Source: Atrina japonica
Lineage: Eukaryota > Mollusca > Bivalvia > Pterioida > Pinnidae
Length of the DNA stretch: 64,000 nucleotides
Reading direction: 5' to 3'
NCBI GenBank assembly: GCA_030159075.1
Contig: BROG01000228.1
Coordinates: 542,501-606,500 of the forward strand
Positions 34,975 through 46,700 of this stretch are shown here, in pieces. A model generated the notes under the pieces. It was given only the letters and a program-made list of their open reading frames with translations. It ran no database searches and was not told the origin of the DNA. Each line of letters begins with the position of its first letter. Within the stretch, counting starts at the first letter, position 1. A program made the translations under genes and the position numbers.

Positions 34975-36640
34975 TATGATCTTTAATATTCGAGAAAATT
35001 TATGACAAGAAGAATACAATACAACCATTTAACACAAACAAACCAACTAGCCAACTCCCAACTCAACATGTGGAGCTTCCAAAATGATTCATTAATATTA
35101 GTTCATTTTTTTATATTTTATATTTTTAAATTAGGTGAAATGTCAAATTGATTCTAATCAGCCATCAGTTTTGTCATTTTCCACTGTAACATTGTAGAAA
35201 ACGGAAGAGTTCTCCAAGAAAAAGAAAGTATTCCAGTAGTTTGAACTACAGAAATACAATGGCGAATAACTTGAAGAAAAAAAATATAGAATTCATTAAT
35301 GTTTAATATTTTTTCAATAAAGGTGATCTTTCTTTGGGAACAGGACTTACAAGAAGTGGTGTTCTAGAAGCAGATTAAGATTCATTGTATCAATCTGTAG
35401 ATTATCTTTCACCATGTCTTGTCGGTTGATATTTCCATTCTCAAGATGGTGGGTACCCTTGAAAGGACTCATCAAAAATGAAATGTAATTGATAATCATT
35501 CAAGTTTGGTAACAAGTTGTTGAATAAAAAGTGACATGGAATTAATAGAGTAAAACTGGACATCAGATGAGATGGAAGTTGAATAATAAGATGAATTCTT
35601 GTCCGAATGGCTATATGGAAACAATTAATGACTTTTTCAAAATGCTGTTATCAGGAACCATTCGAATTATCATCAACCAACCATAATGTAAAATTCACTG
35701 AAAATTTGAGTGATCATTTTACTAGGTAAAATTAAGATATATGGGCCCTGAGACCATAAAAAAGGAAAATTCTGAGACAAATTTTATTCTTAAAAGTTAA
35801 GAATTTACTCATCGTGGACCACAAAACAACTTTAGAATTTTCTCAACTGAGGTGAGATTGTCAAGGGGCAGTGTAAATCTCGTCCAGGACATATGTCCCA
35901 ATTCACTTAACTTCAATGTTTGAGAATGTTCTTACCATATTCTATGATAAATTATTTAATAACCAACCAAGAGGTATAAAACACGTTAAAATCAAATACG
36001 CAGCACGTTTTGTGGCATAAATAGATATATTTTTTAAAAACATTAGAAATGTCTTGTAAAATGCCAAAACATGATCGAAGTCAGTAATCTATACATATAA
36101 TATGTATAATGTATACAATAAACGATGTTCAAGATACAAGTAAATTAGTATAAGTATATTAGATAAGATATATGACTTGGAACATACACTGGGGTATATG
36201 TTCCGGACTAAATTTACACCGTCCCCATTGTTAATGTAAACAAATGTCATATGGCCGAAACAAGCCAACAATGAAAGAAGTGTTGGTCTCCTAAACCTAT
36301 TTCGCTCAAATAACATGTTGTTTTCGAAAGCCAAAGGATTAAACATGTTCCGAAATACTCTAGGGCGACAATGACAATTATGTTTATTTATCCCGAGGCG
36401 AACAAAGCCATTTTCGCTGTTAAGAATTACTTATGTCAACTACATGCTGTACTTAAATATTTTATCACTTGAGAAAGAAATTTGCCAAGAATTTCTTTAT
36501 GGTCCACAACTTTACCCAAGTTGAGAAAATTCTCAAGATTTGAGTAAAATCTTGAAGTTGAGTAAAAAAAAAAAAGGAAATATTGGTTTAGCAGATAAAT
36601 ATTACCATTATATCTGGCTGTGTGTTGGAGAGGGGAGACT
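34975..36640. other. Unassigned intergenic interval
   Basis: I see no gene. Short related motifs (ctcaagatttgagtaaaatc, cttaagttgag-like runs) occur near 35800 and 36500 and again near 55390, suggesting an old dispersed repeat. Confidence 0.45.
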
Positions 36641-36645
36641 TTGCA

Positions 36646-36776
36646 GGGGCAGATCCAGGATTTTTTGAAAGAAAAGGAGGGGGGGGGGTGTTGAGAATTT
36701 TTATCATTACAAAATGCGAGCACCATGTTATTTGTGACTTTTTCAACCCCCACAACCTCTCTCTGAATCTGCCAAT
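36646..36776. mobile_element. Short MITE-like element with G-rich and C-rich arms
   Basis: ggggcagatccaggattttt at the left and ctctctgaatctgcc at the right are imperfect inverted ends. A run of ten G lies after the left end and a ccccc run before the right end. Confidence 0.5.
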
Positions 36777-36879
36777 GATTTGTTATCACCTACAAAAGAA
36801 CTATGAGCAAGTGTGGTTTTATTATCAAATTTATTCATGTTATTTGTGACACTTGGATCTGTTCATCACCACTCACAAC

Positions 36880-37620
36880 ACTAAGATCTGTTTATGACAG
36901 ATCACTGCACACTAAGATCTGTTTGTCACTCACAACTATTCATCATAATCACTCACACCTAAGATCTGTTCAATCACACACTTTCTGTTAAAACAACACC
37001 TCCAATTTTAGAACTATTTGAGATAACAAGTGTGGTTTTATTATCAAATTTATTCATGATTTTATTTAGTTATAAGCAATGTGAAACTACACTTGGATCT
37101 GTTCATCACAGATCACTCACACACTAAGATCTGTTTATGACAGATCACTAACACACTAAGATCTGTTCATCACAGATCACTCACACACTAGGAACTCACA
37201 CACTAGGATCTGTTCATCATAGATCACTCACACACTAAGATCTGTTCATTACAGATCACTCACACACTAAGATCTGTTCATTACAGATCACTCACACACT
37301 AAGATCTGTTCATTACAGATCACTCACACACTAAGATCTGTTCATTACAGATCACTCACACACTAAGATCTGTTCATTACAGATCACTAACACACTAAGA
37401 TCTGTTCATTACAAATCACTCACACACTAAGATCTGTTCATTACAGATTACTCACACACTAAGATCTGTTCATTACAGATCACACACACTAAGATCTGTT
37501 CATTACAGATCACTCACACACTAAGATCTGTTCATTACAGATCACTCACACACTAAGATCTGTTCATTACAGATCACTCACACACTAAGATCTGTTCATT
37601 ACAGATCACTTACACAGTAG
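36880..37620. repeat. 32-bp minisatellite next to the NUP37 stop codon
   Basis: Units around actaagatctgttcattaca and gatcactcacac repeat about twenty times. They are irregular before 37100 and almost identical from 37230 to 37600. The array ends about 10 bases from the NUP37 stop codon at 37631, so it lies in the 3' UTR unless the transcript ends at once. Each unit contains an imperfect palindrome agatct...agatc. Confidence 0.92.
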
Positions 37621-37630
37621 GAGTCACCAT

Positions 37631-37762
37631 TCACACTACTTGTAAACTTGACGGTTCTATATAATACATGTGTACCATCTGATCACCTCCTACTGCCAGG
37701 ACGGGTAACTGTGCATGCCAGCTCATTCCATATGCTACTTGTAAAGTTGTGTTGAGTGGAAC
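37631..37762 (-). CDS. NUP37: NUP37 exon 7 (last coding exon)
   Basis: It begins VPLNTTLQVAYGMSWH and ends SLQVV then TGA (37633-37631). The acceptor is ctgtatag and the entry phase is 0. It encodes the last blade, with AVGGD matching the family's IGGD near the C-terminus. Confidence 0.92.
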   Translation of the reverse strand, partial: VPLNTTLQVAYGMSWHAQLPVLAVGGDQMVHMYYIEPSSLQVV

Positions 37763-40700
37763 CTATACAGCAAAGACCAAAACAAATTATATATTTAAAT
37801 GTAATTTAAATCATAGAGTCATTAATTTCTTAAAGGAATATTGTCACTCAGTGTATCAAAATTTTGATTTTGTTTTAAATGCGTAAAAAATTAGAAATTT
37901 ATAAAGAAATATTTAAAAGTATGTTGTAATAAATATCGACACTTCACTGTATTTTGAGGTATAAGAATGAGAAATCAGGCTTCATTTAATTCTTAACTAG
38001 GACGTTCTAATTTAATTTGACCCGAGGTCACCTCCAGTTTGAAGCCAATTGGAAAGCTTTTCGCATATGTTCAACTTCTTAAACAAAAGCAATTATCCCG
38101 AGAGTATGTTTTTGAGCAACAATATTCTTTTAATCATTTTTTTTAATTATGTCTTATACCTCATTCAACAATTTTTCAGTTAAAAAGGTGTGGTGGCCAG
38201 TTTTCAAGTTTTAGTGAAAGAGAGAACTTGGTTTTAATGCACTCTTGAACAGGTTTTTCAATAAAGTACAGTAAGCATTCCATTACACTAATACATGTAT
38301 TCTAATATTACAGTAAGTATTCTAAAACACTATAATATCTGTTCCAATACACTACATCAGGCATTCTCATTCATTACTGTAAGTATTCCAATACACTACA
38401 GCAGGTGATCTTATTCATTACTGTAAGTATTCCAATACACTACAGCAAGGGTTCTAACTCATTACTGTAAGTACTCCAAAACACTACAGCAGGTGATCTT
38501 ATTCATTGCTGTAAGTATTCCAATACACTACAGTAGGTGTTCTAACTCATTACTGTTAAGTATTCCAATACACTACAGCAGGTGATCTTATTCATTACTG
38601 TAAGTATTGCAATACACTACAGCAGGCGATCAAATTCATTACTGTAAGTATTCCAATACACTACATCAGGCATTCTAACTCATTACTGTAAGTATTCCAA
38701 TACACTACAGCAGGTGTTCTAACTCATTACTGTTCAGTATTCCAATACACTACAGTATGCGCTCAATTCATTATTTTAAGTTTTCCAATACACTACAGCA
38801 GGGGTTCTAATTCATTATTGTGAATATTCTAAAACACTACAATAGGTATTCTAATACACTACAATAGATATTCTAATACACTACAATAGGTGTTCTAATA
38901 CACTACAATAGATATTCTAATACACTACAATAGGTATTCTAATACACTACAATAGATATTCTAATACACTACAATAGATATTCTAATACACTACAATAGG
39001 TGTTCTAAGACATTACATTAAGTATTCCAAACCACTTCTACATGTGTTTTAAGACATTACAGCAAAATTTCCAAAACACTACAGCAGGGGTTCTAATTCA
39101 TTACCGCAAGTATTGCAATACACTACAGCAGGCATTCTAAGACATTACAGTAAGTTTTCCAAAACACTACAATAGGGTGTTCTAAGACATTACAGTAGGT
39201 CTTCCAAAATACTACAATAGATATTGTAATACACTACAATAGGTGTTCTAATACATTACACCGTAAGTTTTCCAATACACACCTGATGATGCCGTGTGCT
39301 GAACACTTTAATCTGCATGCCTGGTCTTCCCATAGTTCCTAGTAATGTAGGCTGATTCCTCGCCCATTTTATATTCCGTACTCCGTCTGTGTGTGCCTGA
39401 CGTCTCTCTACTGGTTGACTGTTGTTGAAGAAGGTAGATTAACAACATGATTAATTATTTAAGATTTTTGCTCATAGCTTGTGATTTTTGAAATTTATAT
39501 GAAAGATGATAATCTCTTGACTTATCAGTTTATAAAAGACAGTATTGACATATTTTCAATTCAAATGATAAAGTTCTAAACACAATCTTCTGTGTGATTT
39601 TGTCTAGTATTTCCAACAAGAAACCTCTGCAGGCAAAATTGTTGAATAGTTAAGAATAGTATTTTTCACAGTAAAGATAAAACTACAGCTAAATAAAATT
39701 ATTAATGCAAACAGACAGCTTGACAAACAGACAGACAGACAAACAGACAGACATCATTAATTCATATCCTGCTATTTACTTCACAATCTGGCCAACGATG
39801 TAGGTTGTTACAGATTCTCATTGGATTCAATGAAAGATTTTGTCGGCTGAATATGAGATGTATAGAGATTTGATAACAAGCTAACTGGCAAATTTCTTGT
39901 CAGAAATATTTTGTATCTCACCTTGATCTGGACAGTTGGAACATAAACCACTCTGTGCCTGCAACTCCAGCAATGATATCATCATCATGTTTACACCAAT
40001 CAGCTCCCATAAGTGGAGTCACACCGCAGTCAAAAGACATGATTTGCTGTTGTAGATCTATGCTGAAAACTTTTATCACTCCGTTTTTCTGTGCAACCAT
40101 CACCTTCAAAATAATAACGTTAATGAATTTATGTTTTTGTTTTTCTTGTTATTTGACATCCCACCAAGAATTTTTCATTTATATGAAATCGTCACCAGCT
40201 GTACTGTAACAGTTCCAGGATGCTTTTTTATAATTTCTCTTAAAATATCCCTTTTTTTATGGCACACAAAAATGAAATTCGATATAGTAAAAGGTTACCT
40301 CAAGATCCTTTAAAATATGCAAAGAAACAATTGAGAAAAAAATTAAAAAGATGTCATTTTAGAGTTTCCCAGACTGAAGTGTGGCGCCGTTTTCCTAACC
40401 TTTTCTGTAACAGATCCCGCACAGTTACATTTAATGAATTTCTTTTAGGCTAAACAAAAAGTGAATTGGACAAAATTTATGTATTAATTATTAGGAGTGA
40501 GCAATTTTATATCAATATGATTATATCCATATGTTTTGTTTGATTTAAAACGTTTGTAATCTTTTATATTCTCATGCCGTCATGACATCATTTCCCCTGG
40601 CGTGAGAAAATGAAAGTTGGGAGGAACACAGATAAACTGACGTAACAATCTATTAAAAATTATTGTTTTGAAATTTCTGGTTGCAGTACATCTCTTAATA

Positions 40701-43700
40701 GTGTATAAGCAGACGACATGTAGGAAAATATCTAGCGAAATCCCGTTAATTATACCTGTATTTATAAATTGTCCCCGAACTGTTAGCGCCTGGGAACTGT
40801 TACAGTACCAGTAGGTAAAGTGCAAAAACTTCAAACCTGTTCTATGGACTGATGCCAATGCAGTGAGGGTCCTTCTACATGCCACACCTGTTGTGACATG
40901 GAAACCCAGTTTTATCCAAAGTCTCGTAACTCAAGATTCTTAAGTCAAGTACTTGGCAAATGGTACATTCTCTATCTTTTTTATACGAAGGGCTCACTTT
41001 GGCACAATCTAATTTAAAAAACCAATCTCTTATATCTCCTGTTTTCTGGTATATAGAGTAGAGGATCTAACGAAACCAAAACTACATGGTAACATGCTAG
41101 TGACCTCTTATAGGTGTGTACTGTTCAGTTTGACCAATGAAGTATGACATACGAGATCTTTAAATTTTATTGCACATTTTTATAACCAAGAAATTGTCAG
41201 TCATCAGAATTCATTTCAAGCATTTTTGCTGAATGAATACTATCCAGGTTAACGACAGGAAAACTCTTTTTTTAGGGGTTCAGTGTTGTTTATAATCTTT
41301 TCTTCCCTTTGCCATTTGAAAAACTTACAAGATTCTGCCATTATGAGTAGTCTAAAGCAAATGCAAATTCAATGGGAGGAATTTAGATTGTCTTACAAGG
41401 TCTATTTGTGTCTTACAAGGTCTATCTTACAAGGTCTATCTCACAAGGTCTATCTTACAAGGTCTATTTGTGTCTTACAAGGTCGATCTTACAAGGTCTA
41501 TCTTACAAGGCCTATCTTACAAGGTGTAATCTTACAAGGTCTATCTTACAAGGTCTATCTTACAAGGTCTATCTTACAAGGTCTATTTGTGTCTTACAAG
41601 GTCGATCTTACAAGGTCGATCTTACAAGGTCTATCTTACAAGGTGTAATCTTACAAGGTCTATCTTACAAGGTATATTTGTGTCTTACAAGGTCTATCTT
41701 ACAAGGTCTATTTGTGTCTTACAAGGTCTATCTTACAAGGTCTATTTGTGTCTTACAAGGTCTATCTTACAAGGTCTATTTGTGTCTTACAAGGTCTATC
41801 TTACAAGGTCTATTTGTGTCTTACAAGGTCGATCTTACAAGGTCTATCTTACAAGGTCTAATCTTACAAGGTCTATCTTACAAGGTCTATCTTACAAGGT
41901 CTATTTGTGTCTTACAAGGTCTATCTTACAAGGTCTATTTGTGTCTTACAAGGTCTATCTTACAAGGTCTATCTTACAAGGTCTATCTTACAAGGTCTAT
42001 TTGTGTCTTACAAGGTCTATCTTACAAGGTCTATCTTACAAGGTCTATTTGTGTCTTACAAGGTCGATCTTACAAGGTCTATCTTACAAGGTCTATCTTA
42101 CAAGGTCTATCTAACAAGGTCTATTTGTGTCTTACAAGGTCGATCTTACAAGGTCTATTTGTGTCTTACAAGGTCTATTTGCTTAGAAAACTCCGTATAT
42201 GATGAAAATCCAATTTAATTTCACAATATTCTCTGTCAAAGAAAACACTGCAGACATGAATATGATACCTTACATTTATGAGGAATCAGAAAAACAATAC
42301 ATAGTCAATCAAAATTATAAAAGTTATTATCAATACAAATTTATCTAATATTGGCCAGACATTGCTTACAGGAATCATACAATGTACTTGTGAAACAGTT
42401 ATAACACATCTTTTTTAAAAAGTAAACTGTGTCACTCAACCATGCAAGTTGATTCAAATTTACAACTACATATAGCCTTATTCGCCACAGCAAATGCATG
42501 AGATCTTTACACTTCTGTTTTTGAAACCATGAATAAGTTCCCTTCAACAAACTCAGCAACTAAAAATAATGTGACCTTGACCTTTGACCTCAATATGATA
42601 ATCAGCTCAAAACAGAAATATACATGTACCTGTTTGTCACACAAGAGTAAGCATAATAAACTAGATCTCACCTTTTGGGGTTCATTTTCATGTATACAGA
42701 CAGATAATCCTGGTGCATCTAACAGAAAGCAACCTTGTTGATCGCCATCACTGCCCCAAAATCTACAGGTGTGGTCATCGCTCGTAGAAACTAGAATATC
42801 ACCATTTTCGGGATTGAAAACAACAGAATTGATAAAATCTGTATGTCCTTTGAATTCCTGTAAGAGACAATAAGATTTTATCAATAATAGAGGGCCTTAA
42901 TGATCACCTGATTAAATTGTTATGTTAGAATGTAAAACCTATTTTTCTACTGAAGAAAAAAAAGCGAAAAAAAAAGAAAAAGAAAAAATAACAGCAGAAA
43001 AAAACAAGATATTTTAGGAGAATAAATGCAATATTAATGCACATATAAGTATCTTCCTGATGTGTTGACAAAAGAAAAATAAAATCAAACAAAAACCATA
43101 TCTTTGACACATACTTAAATATAGCCCATGATATAATAGTTTTCATATTGATGAAAATAAGTGTTGATATTTAACTGTTCATTTAGGGGCTATGTTCCAT
43201 ATCTTTAACTGGATGTTTATGCTTTTTTTATATGATCTCAACACCATTCCCTTCGTACACGCTAAACAGAGAAAAAAAAAATCAACTTAAAAGGGGAGAT
43301 AACTTCAATAAGCAGCCTTCTGACAATTTCAACCAAATGAGATAATTTGTAGATCTTTGTATACCAATCATTTTCAGGTATTAACATTTCACTTACTTTG
43401 ATATTATCCGACATATACAGACCCCTTCGCTTTATTTTTAGCTACGGCAGACAATTTTTTTTTATTGACAACTGTAATTGACTAAATTTCAAACATGGAT
43501 ACCGTACAGATGATTGTGGTCAAGACTGGATAGATGAGATACAAATGTATTTAGTCATGTGTGTTTTTGTTATCATGTATTGTCAATTGTTCCCCATTTC
43601 ATTGTATATGTGATTCATTAATAAAAGAAAATCAAAATAAAATAAAGATATACCACTAAGTCACAATAAACAATTTACTTTTAAATTTAACACTGTTGCA

Positions 43701-46700
43701 AGTCATACTACCCTTAACCTACAAAGTCCTACAAACCTTGGCCTAGTAAAATACTAAACCTAAACATCATACTGGTCTTGTAATATTATACATGTTTAAT
43801 CCACACAAACCTCGACCTAGAAAGTCAGACCAACCTTAACCTAAAAGGTCATACTAAACTTGACACATATCATAAACTCTAACCTAGGTCATACTAGCCT
43901 TGCAACATATATAAACCTTGACCTAGATGGTCATACTAACCTTGAAACATATATAAACCTTGACCTAGAAGGTCACACTAACCTTGACCAGATCATTATC
44001 TGTATTTGATGTTAAATCTGAACTAAAGCATCTTATGATATTATCACTCCCTGCAGCAGCCAGTCTGCAAATAAATGAAAAGGAAAAATTTTACCAAATT
44101 TTAAATTACTGTTTTGATTTCTGTACCCAAACTGAAAAAGGAAGAAACACTCCTTCCTTTCATATATTTTATCTTTTGGTTATCCTTCATCTTTTATCTA
44201 TATGTGTACTAAATTGCTTGTGGTGGCCTAGTGGTACATGTAGAGAGTTGGACTCACAAGCGTAAGGTCCTAAGTTTGATTTCTGGTACAAGGTCATACC
44301 AAAGACATCCTAATGAGACACTCCTTTGTCATGATACATTGTAGATGTGATATGTAAAGGAACCCTCACAGCATGCGTGTTAGTTCATAGCACAGGTCAA
44401 TATCTGTGGTACTTCACTTAAAGCTGGTGACATCTTCATATAAATAGGAAATTCTAAGCAGAATGTAAAACAACAATCAAACAAACAAATTTATGTAAAT
44501 AAAACATTTTTGTTTTCTAGTTACACAGCCAAGTTTGTATTTTCTGATAACAGATATTTCCTACATAACATGGGGCATGTTGATTTTGCATTGTAATACC
44601 TTAAATTATCCTTTGCTTCAGGATATCGAAATGATGTACTTGGACACCATGCTAACGCTGTTACTAGGCAACCGCTCTGAAAGTCACATACTGGCTGACA
44701 CTTCAGTTCCTCTTCGGCAACTTCTTCATCAGCATCAAACTACAAATGAGAACAAAGAAAATGTTTTAAAAATGTGTAGACTACTATATAGATATCATTT
44801 GTATCATTCTACTTACTTGTATAGGGTTTTTCTTATCTGAGACTGAAGATGTATTATTTATTCACAAAACTTCTTTTGGAAGGAAAGTTATTGATATAGT
44901 TCACCAATCAGCGAATGTGTTACATTTAGATTTTCTTCTGAGTTCCAAATGGAAAACAGGCACGGACAACCTGCAAATAAAACTGATAGATAGCTGGAAT
45001 TTCTGTCTTAAATAAATGGAATTACATGTATATCATGACAGAACTTTTTAAATAGTGATGGATTTTTTAAAATAAAAGATCAGGTAAGCAAATTACCAAA
45101 TTTCAGATGGCAACAATAAATAGATACAGGTACAGTAAAACTTGTATATAACATCCTCCTTAGGGACACAAGATAACCGGTCTTTATAGGGAGGTGGTCT
45201 TTATATAAGAGGCAATTTGTACACAAATGGTACTATTGGGAACAGTAAAAAATGATCTTTGTAACCAGGTGGTCTTTATACACAAGTGGTCGCTAAAGCA
45301 GGTTTTACTCTGGTTAAAAAGACTGAGATGTTGCTGTGAAAATGTCACATAATCTTGCTAAAAAGAAAGTAATTAGGACTTCTGCTCCTGATTTTACAAA
45401 AAATGTAACTTAAAATGGATACAGAATTTGGGCCTACCATGTATCAATTTTTTTAGTTACATGTGAGACTATGTACCCAGATTTAAAAACTGGAACATTT
45501 TACTGGTCAATGTATAGCGAGGAAAATGTCACTTTATCTTGCAACAATGGAAGTATACGGGGGCTTGGAACTACATTGTATACTCTGTACAGCAGTATTG
45601 CAGTACACAGAATAACCGAAATGACACTCATTCACTGAAATGACAGGGTATTAACTAAAATAACGCTAAAATACACTGAAATAACACTTATTTGATAAAT
45701 ATTTGGTTATTTTCTAATACTGGATGTCATGGTAAACAAAAGTAATAAAGTTAAACATGATTCTTTTTTTGATAAAAAAAAAAATAATTAGCTCAAATAT
45801 CCTCTTTTGGACTTTTCGGTTCTCATTCTACACCAGCATTATTTTTCTTTCTTAACTGAATACAATGCAAATTGATGCTATTAATTGTGATTCTCGCTAA
45901 TGATTATCACTTATTTTCAGTTTATTTATATCATTTTGGTTAATACCCCATCATTTCGGTCATTCTTGTTAATGAGGTGTCGGAAGAAATTAAGCTTTTT
46001 ATCTCAAAAGTAGCAATATGTACATATATACATATACATCTAAATATGGTCTTTCAAAGAGCACCTAAAGTGAAAAATGAAAATTTCTGTATTTATAGAA
46101 CTCATCATTCTAAGAACAAACGTCAAAAACCCAATCAAAAATGGTAAGCATGTTCTTGAGATATTGACCTCTAAAGTGTGTGATTTTACCTGCTTTCTGA
46201 AAACTAATTAAGTACATGTATTAATTCCAGTTCCACTACACTGGATAGTTACACTGTGACATCATGTAAGGCCTTAGAATTACTATTGTCATGGAGGACA
46301 TAAAAAGTGGATGGGAAAGTGAGTCATACATGTATTCATGACATTTCTGTCAAAATCACAAAATTTACCAAATAAATCATTATTTTGTCACTTTTAAGAT
46401 ACAATATGTTCATGAAATCATTTTATTCAGTCATATAACAAACATTATTTTGGCTCTGTCAATGTGTTACATTTATTGACAGATGACTTAGTTATGCTAG
46501 ATTTAGATTATCACACTTAATTTTGAGCTTTTATCTCTGAAGTTTTTCTTTCGTACGTTCTCATGTTTTATAATAAAAAACAAAATGACCACCAGTGATG
46601 TACATGTGTATGCTATTTTTAATCCTCAAAACACCCGCTTACTTCACACTTTCCTGTATATTGCCATGTCATGTAACCAGGCCAGGATTCTCAGAGAGTG

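Noticed and set aside
36880..37620. CRISPR-like array
   Set aside because: Units are head to tail without variable spacers, and the setting is an animal genome with introns.
41283..42218. Several overlapping open frames up to 264 codons
   Set aside because: They lie in the 15/20-bp array, whose unit lacks stops. The translation is the repeated unit in different registers.
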